Shown here in pieces: positions 41,557 to 52,100 of a DNA stretch of 64,000 bases (position 1 is the stretch's first letter; every line of letters starts with the position of its first letter). The position numbers were made by a program, and so were the translations under genes. Origin of the DNA: Bipolaris cookei (lineage: Eukaryota > Ascomycota > Dothideomycetes > Pleosporales > Pleosporaceae); contig NRSV01000009.1 in the NCBI GenBank assembly GCA_002286855.1, positions 312,984 to 376,983 of the forward strand. Reading direction: 5' to 3'. The notes beneath the pieces are model-generated. The model was given only the letters and a program-made list of their open reading frames with translations. It had not been told where the DNA came from and made no database searches.

Positions 41557-44359
41557 CGCTTTGGGAGTATTGAGTGAGCACCGCGGACGATGTGATTTGT
41601 GAAGAGAGCATGCCGTGGCCGGACGTTTGCGCTAAAGACTCAACACTGGACACACGTCTGAGCAAACGATTGACGGAAAGAACAGCCGAGCCATGGCACG
41701 ACGATGCTAGTGCCCCACGTGTTGATACTGTTCAAGACATGTGCATGCCGCTTGTGGCCTTGTGCGAATAGCAAATTGAGCACGGAGAGGGATGTTCTCA
41801 GAATGTCAGTAAAGTTTCGAAATGAAATCTGGATGGTGGCAGCAGCAGCAGCATGCAGACGGAAATTTGGCCACCATGCCTGTTGTAATGATAATAGACC
41901 TATTTCCTTATTAGGAAAGACCATTTGCAGCCGCTTGATTGGGCTCGCACTCCATCATGAAGGGCTCAAGAGCGGCATTTTGAGTAAGCTGAGACACCAA
42001 ATACCGAAATATTCGTCAGACATGGGGTTGGGAATGGAAGTGCATTTGAACCTTGGAAGGTTGGCCGAAGCCTCTCGTGGGGGTGGACGGTCAAGAGAGG
42101 TTGTGATACATTGTGTGTGCTTGGAAGTCCCGTCAGCCTGGCATAACTGACACAAGGGACAGATCTGTGAGTCGATCAGCCCCTACGTCACGATCAAGAA
42201 GGAAGATCAGTCGTCCACAATCTGGGGCTCATGAATAAGGTTTAGTAATTACCATGGGCCCGGCTTTTGACATCGATCAAGAATGCGTGGGGCAGGAGTA
42301 AGACAAAAAGACATGAGGTGAGAATTGAGCGCCATGACTAGTCGAGGCTAGCAACAAACGCGAATGCGACTATCAGGACAAGGGCAAGCAAGCATCCATG
42401 ATGGATGTTCAAACAGGCTCGGTGTTGGATAGCGGGCTACTGAGACAGCAGTGCGGCAATGGGCTCCAGAGATATGGTATGCAGGCCTTGTGCGTGTGTG
42501 ACAGTGTGCTTGGTGGTGACAGGCGGTAGAAGGGATGTTGTTGGCTGAGCGCAAATCGCGGTCTAAAGCTGACTCTTGGGACGGGGCAGATCAGCAGGGA
42601 CCGTTCGGCTGGATGAAACGTGTCCGTGTTGGTGTCGTTATTCCCGTTTGTTTCAGGATCCGGGAAGCGCGCAAATGAGCGAGTGCCGACAGAGAAAATA
42701 ATTTCCGCAGATAATAGCGCAACGTCGCAAGAACAGCAGTGAAAATGCGCCTGATGTCGAGGCTGTGTGAGGGCTTTGGATGGGTTTGGGCAGGTTGTGG
42801 TGGGGTGGAAGGGTGCGGATGCAAGTGGCACAAGGGTGGATAACATGAGTCCTTGAATCTCGTGAGGTTACGATCATTCTGCGTCGGGTGGGTGTACTCT
42901 GGCAGGCAGACAGGCAGCCCGGCGCTGAAACGAGCGGATAGTACAAACGGTTCTGCATGGTGGTACTGGGCCATTGGGCATCTGGTTGGGTTGGAAAGGC
43001 AGATGGGTACCTGCATCGTGACATGCTAGACACGGACACGGACACAGACATAGACACAGACATAGACACAGACATAGACATGGAGACACAGAGCAGTGTA
43101 CATAGGGTGACGGACATGGACGTATGACGAGGCTGGAAGGGCAGGAGGCTGGGAGAGAGCAATGGGCGGTGATTAGCAGTGACGATGCTTGTTCGAGGCC
43201 CTGCCCGACTCGTGATGCGGATGGCCCATGGCTGCGCTGTGCTCGATGTTGGTGTGCTGTGCTCGACGTTGGTGTGCTGTGCTGTGGTGTGCTGTGCTGT
43301 GCTATGCTGTGGTGTGCTGTGCTTTGGCAGGATGACGGCACCGTCCACGTTGGCCGCCACCAGACAGTGGCGACTGCATACACTGTGTATTCATATGTAT
43401 GTACTTATAGTAGAATGGGTGTGTGTACATATGAGCATAGTAGTCTAATATCTCCAGAATAGACGGTGTGAGAGCGGTTGCAATCTAGGCGGGTCGACAT
43501 GGCATTGGCGCAAGTTACGAGAGGCGAAGGAGCAAGCGATCTGCGATGGCGTGTGTCTTGGCAGGGCCTCTACGCCTTTACGCCCTCGTAATGCTCTGCT
43601 AGCGTAGCGTGGAGCAATGTGCGCCGTGATGGGAAATGCTCGCCTGGCCCTCGTTGTCTGTCGCTGTCTGCCGCTGTCTGCTGGGCGAGGGCAGATGCCT
43701 CATGGCAGCCACATCTAGCAGCCACAGCCACAGCCACAGCCACAGCCAGCATCCGACGGCTCACCATCAACCACCAGCTGTCAAGCCGCCATATCTGCAC
43801 AAGATGATGCGGGCTCCCGAGGGCCGGTGTGCAGGACATATGCAGAGCATAGCGTGCAGCTGGACACTGCGGCACTGCGGGCATGGATTCTGCCGCGTAT
43901 CTCTCTCCTAGACCCTGCCCAGGTCAGGGCGCACCGGCGGTCGAGGCTGGTCCCGCTCATTGGCTCTGCCCATGGCCCAGGGCCTCCCTCCACACACATA
44001 CCACGCCAGAGGGGACGGATGTGCAGCTGTCGTCGAATACCCTCGTCGCGCACAGAGGCCGTTCGCTCGCTGCCCACACCCACTCGCCCTGTCTGTGACC
44101 CTACCGTTGTCGCCGCCGACGCCGCCGCGCATTCTGCGACGCTGCCCACGAACCTAACAACGCTCTTGGGGGGGGCGGCCACCGATCGACCGACCGCCCA
44201 CTCAACTGCACCACCACCTACGCCCACGCCCACGCCCACGCCCACGCCCACGCCCACGCCCACGCCCACGCCCACGCCTACGCCTGGTGCTGGCTGCCGG
44301 ACACCTACCCTCTGTACCCATCCATACACGCCGGCCGCAGTCCACGTCGCCCCTACACC
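41557..44359. other. 2.8-kb gene-poor region with many simple repeats
   Basis: No convincing gene. Overlapping low-complexity frames on both strands are made by repeats: AGACACAGACAT units (about 43027-43092), GTGCTGTGCT-type units (43234-43322), AGCCAC x6 (43719-43750) and CGCCCA x9-10 (44221-44280). The right end must hold the promoter and 5' UTR of the RhoGAP gene. Confidence 0.6.
44221..44280 (+). repeat. CGCCCA hexanucleotide tandem array
   Basis: Nine copies of CGCCCA and one CGCCTA in tandem. It ends about 80 bp before the RhoGAP ATG, so it lies in the likely 5' UTR or proximal promoter. Confidence 0.9.
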
Positions 44360-47300
44360 ATGGATAGCCCAGGAGCCTATCCAGAGTCTCCAATCGACGA
44401 CGAGGTCGTGTATCCCTGCAAAGGATGTGGAGAGGTATGCACCCGCGCCGCCCCAAGCAATCACCTGTTCCTCTCGCCAGCTTGCTCACACATGCCCTCC
44501 AGATCCTCGAAGAAGGAAAAGCATTCGAGCTCGGTATGCCCTCTTTGCCCTGCTCTCCCTGCCCGGCTCCGCTCTACGCTGCCCAACTCATATCCTCCCC
44601 GCACGCATACTAACACTGCCCAGCTGGCAACCGATGGCACATCGACTGCTTCCGCTGCAACACCTGCGGCACCCTTCTCGACTCCGATGCGAACCTGCTC
44701 CTCCTTGGCGACGGCTCCCTGATATGCAACAACTGTACATACAGCTGCAACCACTGCGGCAACAAGATCGAAGACCTCGCCATTCTGACAGGTGACCAGG
44801 CTTTTTGTGCCAATTGCTTCAGGTGCCGGAATTGCAAGCGCAAGATTGAAAATCTCCGTTATGCCCGTACTTCACAGGGAATTTTCTGCATGTCATGTCA
44901 TGAGTCGCTCATGGCTCGCCGGCGCAAGAAATCAAAAAAGCCGCCCTCAATTGCACCAAAAGTAGACAAGTCTCTGCCAGCTCTGCCTCCTCAGGAGCCA
45001 ACGAGCAGCTCTTTCACCCCAGACCTCGACACGCCCTCGGAAGCCTTTTCGGAGCCTCCTACAACTGATGCATCTCCCAGGCCACCTCATCCAAGAAGAG
45101 GCGATTCGTCTTCAAACTTCAGGCGTGATGCATCGCCTATTCCAGATTTGTCTCGAAAAGGTTCGTCTTGCCAAACACCCATGCCCTGTCGGTTCCAACC
45201 CATAGCTAACAAATCTACAATACACAGACAATACAACACTTCCTGCCACAACCTACGGCAAAGACACTAGTCGTTCAGAACCTGCCGATACTGGCGACGA
45301 CGGCATTCTTCTTCCCTTCGCTCTCGACCCAAATCCGGCACCAGGTCCATCACCCCTAGGTCGACCTACGAGCAGGATCAACGACCGACAAGGGGCGAAG
45401 TCAGCCGGAAATGTAGAAGGAAAGAGTGGTCGCGACTACTTCAACCGGCCTACAGCCGACCATCGCGAAAAGCTAAAGGAGAATGGCTCACGAGATGCCT
45501 CCAAAGAGCGAAGGCAGACTTACCAACCTCAGGCTGGAAGCCCCCATATTGCTTACCAGGAGAAGGGAAGACAACCCTCGGATACAATGGTGGACACACT
45601 GAAGAAGAAGAAGGATGGCATCAATGAGTCTACTTTAGCTGAACCTCGGTCCAAGAGTCAGCATGCTTCTCCTGCACCATCTTCAGCTGCAGAGCCCTTT
45701 AAGTTACAAGACGTTCCAAAGAGCAAAAAGGCAGATGCAAAGCGCAAAGACTCTGATGATACAGCTTCCTCATATAGCCAGCCGCAACAGCGCAGCACTT
45801 CTAATACCGCTACGCCTTCCCGTCACAGTCGTTCCTTCATGGAAGCATCGTTCACATCTTCCCCACCCATTGGTTCGCAGGACTCGCCCGATACTTCAGA
45901 ATCGTCCTTTGGCTCCAACTTGGTTGTTGAACGGCCAGCACGTGGCGATTCCCTTAACCCCACCGCCCTCAAGTCCTCCGCACCTCTATCCCAACACGAC
46001 CGATCTGGTGGCTCACCCACAACTCCAACTTTGAGCCATCCGGATCGATCGTCGTCCGCGACTGCGGCTACGGCGCAATTGAACGCGGGTCTCGGTATCA
46101 CTGCTGCGGCGGATACACCATCCTCCAGAAGTCTTTCAGATGTCCCCGTTCTTCCTGCACGTTCGGGCGGCCGACCAGCACCACCCCCGACTGACACATT
46201 CACCTCTCCACGTGCTCCGCCACAGCCACCTTCGGCGCAGATTCATAAGACGAGCGAGTCTATGGGCAGCGAGGCTTCTCGAGATACCTATCCTCCGGGC
46301 GGACTTCCTCGTTACAGCCACCAGGGCGATTTCTCCATGGATGAAGACTTTGCGCGACTACTCGGCAATCAAGAGGGCAGAGATGACAAAGAAAGCGGTG
46401 TTCTCAGAAGAGTCTCAAACGCCGTCTCGAAGCATGGGCGTAGTTTTAGTGATCGTTCCGTCACTACGCGAGGTCACAAGAAATGGCCTGCCAACGGCTC
46501 GGTCGATATCAGCAGCCCCACCGTGCCCTCGCCAGACTCCAAAGAAGAAGGTGCCAACCTCAGGAATGAACTGCGCCGTGCCCAGCAGCGAATTGCAGAG
46601 CTCGAGGCTGAAAAGAACGGGTTGCAGGAATCAATGCACAGCGCAGCCGACATCAAACAAGCCAATACAGTTTTGCGAGAAAAGCGAAACACAATGGCTG
46701 TCTTGGACACACAGCGCGAAATGGTCATTCGCGAGTTGGAGATCATGACTGAGCACCTCAAGCGCGCTAAGAACAGTCAAGGTTCTATGGACATTGGCCA
46801 GCTCAAGTCAGACATTCTCAAAGACTTTGGAAGCTCCCTGCAGAAGCTCAAAGACAATTTGGGTCATCAAATAGAAGACCTGATCACCAAAAGATCGGAG
46901 TTGACTGAAGAGATTTCCAATCTTATCCAGATGAAAGATAAGGGTTTCCAAGAATACGAGTCGCTCACGGCCGCCAACACAAGACTTTCTGCTATGAACC
47001 GCGACATAGTAGACAACATACAGACCAACCTAAAAAACAACAAGAAGCCTGGCCAAAGTGCCGATGTTCCCCCGAACGGTTTGGGCATATACACCGCCCA
47101 ACAAAAGAGTGGAAAATCGGAGATTTCGGTGGATACGACATCCATTTCCCATGACCATTCGTACGCTAACCTTCATGACACTGAGGCTGAAGCAACCGTG
47201 GCTCAGCCACAAGTCGTCAACATCAGAAAGACGGGCAAACCTACCAAGTTCTCCACCTGGAAGAAGGGTGGCCAAGCCATCACCAAGAACGTCACAAAAG

Positions 47301-48252
47301 GATTCAAGGGAGCGTTTGGCTCAGAGCAGAAACAGGAGGACTATCAAATCAAAGTCATCGGGACTCCCTATGGCTCAGTACACCAACAGCCCGATCTCGT
47401 TTCCATGTCCAGCTCCATCAAGAGCAGCCAACAAGACCAGAATGCTCAGCGTGGTTGGTTTGGTGGCAAGCCTACAGGTGGTAAACCAGGTCAACCTCAA
47501 TATAGGCCAATGCAACACAACGAAAGTAGCCTTAATCTGCCTGCTGACGCCAGCACCGTGCTCTTCGGTTCGGACCTGACGGCCCGATGCGAGTTCGAAA
47601 AACAGATGATCCCTCGCATCGTCAGTCGATGCATTGAAGAAGTGGAACTGCGTGGCATGGACGTCGAAGGTATCTATCGGAAGAGCGGTGGTACATCCCA
47701 AGTAAACCAGGTCCGCAAAGGCTTCGAGACAGACTCAGAACATGATATTTCCGACCCCGACCTAGACATCCACTCAATCACCTCTGCGCTCAAGAATTAC
47801 TTCCGAAGGCTTCCTGTACCGTTGATCACATTTGACGTCTACGACCAATTTTTGGAAGCTGGCCGTAAGTCCCAACCTTCGTTTGCTCAATTCATCACCA
47901 CTAACTCTTGTCTAGAACTTGAAGAGCCGAGTGCACAAGCGAGGGCTTTGTCTGCGGCTGTCAATGAAATACCCAAGGCTCACCGTGATACTCTCCAGTT
48001 CCTTGTGTTTCATCTTTCGCGCGTCATTCAGCATGCTAACGATAATTTGGTATGCATCTACTTAAGCGTCGTTCCACGCGCAGTCTTTACTAATTACATC
48101 CTTAGATGACACCGTTGAACGTTGCCGTCGTTTTCGCGCCAACCATCATGCGACCTCTGGATATTCAGCGCGAGCTTACAGATGTTCAGCAGCAACGTGT
48201 GGCCGTGCAGGCGCTCCTTGAGAACTACAAGGCCGTGTTTGGCGACGAATAG
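44360..48252 (+). CDS. LIM-domain Rho GTPase-activating protein (Rga1/Rga2-like)
   Basis: Exons: 44360-44434, 44503-44533, 44624-45160, 45228-47864, 47916-48049 and 48106-48252, giving 1,186 aa. Two LIM domains (about 20-140) start at YPCKGCGEILEEGKAFEL and AGNRWHIDCFRCNTCGTLLD. A long Ser/Pro-rich region and a coiled coil (about 655-820, RNELRRAQQRIAELEAEKNG) follow. The C-terminal RhoGAP domain (about 1000-1186) has RGMDVEGIYRKSGGTSQVNQ with the arginine finger near Arg1032, and NVAVVFAPTIMRP. The protein would switch off Cdc42/Rho GTPases at the growing tip or septum. The 51-bp intron at 47865-47915 is in frame without stops; it is called because of its GTAAGT donor and CTAAC branch. Confidence 0.92.
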
Positions 48253-48934
48253 ATGAGTCAGACACAGACTTAGGCTCTCATGGCGTAGCTTGTACAGTTT
48301 TGTTGAGCATATTTCTAATGTTGAAAAGCGCTTATCCCTTGTCTACTCGCCCGCGTCGTTGCAATTATCTTCAATCTTCGTATGTCGATACTGGATGTTG
48401 TAATATGGCTTCGACCCCTTCTTCTCTTCTATCCTCTTGTATCATACGACTCTGTACTCGGCTTTGGATGACTTTCATACCAACGACTGTCAGGGATGTA
48501 TTGATGGTGATGATGGAATTTGTTATTATACCCTCGAGGGCTTTGTTTTTGCTTAGTTATCTTAGCGTAAGGTGTGGCATAGTCATAGATTCATGAAAAA
48601 GCAGCACACGATGCGCTTTCTGAAAGTCAATTGGAACGAGTTCAAGGGTGTGGTATCTGGTCTAGAATCTCTGACAATTCATATGCTCCACAAGCATGTG
48701 CTGTTCCTATGCTTGGCAGTTTTGTGACGGCGCGCTAACGCGCTCACAATGACGTCATGTGGTTACCCACTAAGCGAATAAACATGTGAGGCAGCCTGTT
48801 TCCAGTACCACGTTATCGCCTGTCACCTTCCATAGCTTCCCGGCATCCATCAACATATTTGCTTCTCACACTTCAGTCTCACTCTACAACCCTTTCCCAC
48901 CTACCAAAACACACCTCGTCTTCTCCTCTACATC
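48253..48934. other. Intergenic region
   Basis: 682 bp: 3' UTR of the RhoGAP gene, then the OM14 promoter with pyrimidine-rich stretches ahead of ATG 48935. No other gene. Confidence 0.4.
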
Positions 48935-49697
48935 ATGTCTTACGCAGAGATGGCTGCCAAGGGCCCTAAGCAGAGCCCTGAAGAGGTAAGTTCACAAATA
49001 AGAGACTTCGTAGTATGTGCCATAGCTAATAATGGGGTAGGCGTAAGTGAATTCATTTCTTCATTGTTAAAGAATTGGCTCGGTAGCTACGCTTTTTGTA
49101 GCTTTGTGATCAGACACTGCCGACAATCTGATCTCCTGAATGCAGAAATGGATGGATTTTACAAGCAGTATGAATCAAAACACTGACGTAAAAAATAGTC
49201 GTGCGCCCACACCCCCACAAGTCGAACATACCCCTGACGACAGTGTTCAATCACTCGTTGATGTAGACAGCCCCCACATTTCTTCCGTGCCCTCTGACTA
49301 CGAGTCGCAATCTATCAAAACCGATACACAAGCTGAACGCATACAACGTGAAGAGGAGGTCAAGCAGGAAGCTGAGAAGTTGAAAGAACGGGCAGTTGCA
49401 AAGAAGGAGTCTGCTAAGGAAAAGGCGAAGAAGAACGCTGATAACCCCGTTGTTATCGGCAATACCGTAGGCCTCGCCATTGTTGGTGGCATTGTCGGGT
49501 TTGGTGCATACAGGCAATATGCACGCGGTGAACTGACCGGCAAAGTCGTCGCTGCCTGGGCCGCTGCGATTGGATTGTTCGGTGTTGGTGACTACTACGT
49601 TAGCCAGTATGTTTCATCACTTGCTCTTTGTGCTGCGATTGATTCATTTGCTAACTTTTGGAACAGATATTTCTTTAAGCGAAACCCGCCGCAATAA
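48935..49697 (+). CDS. OM14: Mitochondrial outer membrane protein OM14-like
   Basis: Proposed exons: 48935-48985, 49146-49606 and 49667-49697, giving 180 aa. The first intron (160 bp) is uncertain: an alternative acceptor (the TAG at 49197-49199, after CTGAC) would give the wrong phase. MSYAEMAAKGPKQSPEE is the usual N-terminus. A charged, Glu/Lys-rich middle is followed by two hydrophobic helices, NPVVIGNTVGLAIVGGIVGF and GKVVAAWAAAIGLFGVGDYY, and a basic tail YFFKRNPPQ. That arrangement is OM14, a receptor-like outer-membrane protein that in yeast docks ribosomes and works with porin. The next gene is MIA40. Confidence 0.8.
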
Positions 49698-50236
49698 ATG
49701 CAGGCTACAGTCGTCACCCAAAACCCTACTCCACTCGGTCAAAGCACTATCGTAACGTCGAGTTTGGCACAGTGGCTTCATCGTCTAGACTCTGATGATT
49801 TGGCTTGGGTTAGTTTGAGTACTACGTGTGTACTGCCATGCTGGGAGAACACAACAGGCTTGGAGCTTTAGACTTGACTTCGACTTCGAGAGGGATGCTT
49901 TCCCAAGTCTACTTTTGTACATACGAGGTTGACATTCAATATACCCATTCTATTATCTCTATATTGTAATTTTATAAAGAATCAAAGAAGGCCCGCATAG
50001 ACTCTGCTTGCATTCTTTTCTGAGTGTCAATGATGAGTTGACGTAGAGAGTGATGGGGTGATATCAGTTATTGAGCACGTGACTGCCAATCGCCGACGAT
50101 GTAGATCCCTGCACTTTCCGCTTAGAAATGCAGGTCCCATAACTTTTGCATAGTGACGACAGCGTATCGTCCTATCCTCAACATCCGTCACGACACTCAT
50201 TGATTCTCCCTTCTTTGTTTCATATCTTTCTATATC
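49698..50236. other. Intergenic region, MIA40 promoter
   Basis: 539 bp with no gene. CACGTG at about 50085 lies 150 bp before the MIA40 ATG. Confidence 0.45.
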
Positions 50237-51333
50237 ATGTTTCGAGCGGCACCGCGACTAATTGCGCGTCCAGCGCTGCGGACTGCGTCACTGCGGTCCG
50301 TCGCACCCACCAAGCGTTACATCAGCACAGCTCCGCCATCACAAAAGTCAAGAAGTTTTAAGAGCTTGGTTGCACGAGTGGGCATCGCTGGTGCCATAAT
50401 ATATTACTACAATACCTCGGATGTTTTCGCAGAAGAGCCAAGGCGTACGTCTAGACTTCGGATAGCACAATTATTGGAACCAGAGAACTGACGAGGCTTC
50501 CAGAGCTTATCCAGGCACTCCCAGAAACCGAAGTAGGATCCGAGCACCTTCCTACCATCGAATCAATCTCTGAAGAACGCAAGCGAAGACAGGCGGTGCA
50601 AGCGCAACTGGAGATCCAGAAGCAAAAAGAGACCGAAAGTGCACAGCAGAATGGTGAACAGGGAGGAATAGAAGGACTAGAAGAAGAGGCAGATCAGCAA
50701 GGCGCGTTCAATCCAGAGACTGGAGAAATCAATTGGGATTGTCCATGCTTGGGGGGTATGGCTCATGGCCCTTGCGGTGAGCAGTTCAAATCGGCATTCA
50801 GTTGCTTTGTCTACTCAAAAGAGGAACCTAAGGGCATGGACTGTATCGACAAATTCAAGTACGCTTTACCACTTCACAGATGCTTCAAATGAGGCCAATT
50901 CTGGAATCGCGTAGATTACTAACAAAGCATTAGGGACATGCAGAACTGCTTCCGTGAATACCCCGAGGTTTACGGCTCCGAGCTTGACGCTGATGACGCT
51001 GATGACGCTGATGACGACATGACCGCGGCTCCAGAACCGGCGGAGACATCGAGTCAGCCTTCTACCAATTTCGCTCTTCAGGCCGACTCTGCACCTAAGC
51101 TTGCGACAACCGAAGACTCGGGGTTGGCTCAAGACAAGTCCACCGGCGAGCACAAGTCAAAGCTAATCTCCCCGGATGCCGGTCTTGTACCTGAAGAATA
51201 TAGGCCTGAAAGCAGACACAACCCGGTTTTCGATGCCAGGGGAGATATGAGCAGTGTTGAGAGCGAGGAGAAGAGCAGTCAAAAGCCAAAGGATGCGAGT
51301 GATACCGCGAAAGCCAAGAAGGCAGATGCGTAA
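50237..51333 (+). CDS. MIA40: Mitochondrial intermembrane-space oxidoreductase Mia40
   Basis: Exons: 50237-50444, 50504-50858 and 50934-51333, giving 320 aa; introns are 59 and 75 bp. The N-terminal 35 residues form a basic presequence and IYYY-type TM anchor (VARVGIAGAIIYYYN), as in fungal Mia40. The redox motif is Cys149-Pro-Cys151 in NWDCPCLGG. The twin CX9C pairs are Cys160/Cys170 and Cys183/Cys193, in GPCGEQFKSAFSCF and DCIDKFKDMQNCF. It oxidises incoming small Cys proteins in the intermembrane space and is re-oxidised by Erv1. An acidic C-terminal tail includes (Ala-Asp-Asp)3. The same frame stays open for 32 more codons after the TAA (see findings). Confidence 0.96.
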
Positions 51334-52100
51334 GTGAAGAAGCAGGAGCCGGTTAGTGAAAGCAAGAGCCTAGTACCCGAGGCCAGCCATGATGCTAGCG
51401 AGCCGGGAACGGAGAGGCTCTCCCAGAGGTAAATAGGAGAGGGGGTTGAGATATGAGAGGAGCATGACTTACCAAGTGTACTATATTACATAGCTGTACT
51501 ATATCACATAAGTGTAACACCATAATTATGCTTTACGACAGTTGGCTACTGGCGATGGAAAAGATTCTTAAAAACAACGTAAATAGTACTACTACTGCTA
51601 CTACTACTACTACTACTACTCTAACAACACTGATGTATAGCAAGCAAGCAAGCAAAACCCAGCTCTTTGCAAGTGGTAAGCTTGGAAAATCTGCTCGACA
51701 AAAAGCCCCGGAATTTCTGTGCCATAAATACCTGGGAGAGACATCCCATACCCCCATTTTAATCGAGAGAGAAAAATGAACAAAAGGAGAAAAAAAAGGA
51801 AAAACGCCAGAAAACACCCAACCCCATTTCATTCGGAGCACATATGATTGCGCACACATCCACATCCACGCACGCGGGTTGAAACTTTCGGATCCATCGC
51901 AACATGGGGCAGCGTACTCGGCCGTTGAGCCAGGCTAGCCAAGCCCAGACAATGTAAAGTAGATGGAGAAAGAGCGCATGTCTCTGCAACTTCGTCGTCA
52001 TTCTCCCCCGCCGTCCCTAATCTCATTCCTCCCACATGTAATGCCGTGTAATGGTGGTATGGATTTGTTGGTTTCTCCTCCCTTCAAGTCAAATGTTCCT
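51334..52100. other. Convergent 3' region of MIA40 and SWI3-like gene
   Basis: 767 bp without a gene, apart from the in-frame extension after MIA40 to 51432. A (TAC)n microsatellite is at about 51587-51621. Confidence 0.5.

Noticed and set aside
42409..43383. Long overlapping minus-strand frames upstream of the RhoGAP gene
   Set aside because: They are Pro/Ser/His-rich and low complexity, created by tandem repeats, and overlap each other without a recognisable domain.
43827..44795. Plus-strand frame with Pro-Thr repeats across the CGCCCA array
   Set aside because: It is an artefact of the hexamer array and runs out of frame over the true LIM-RhoGAP exons.
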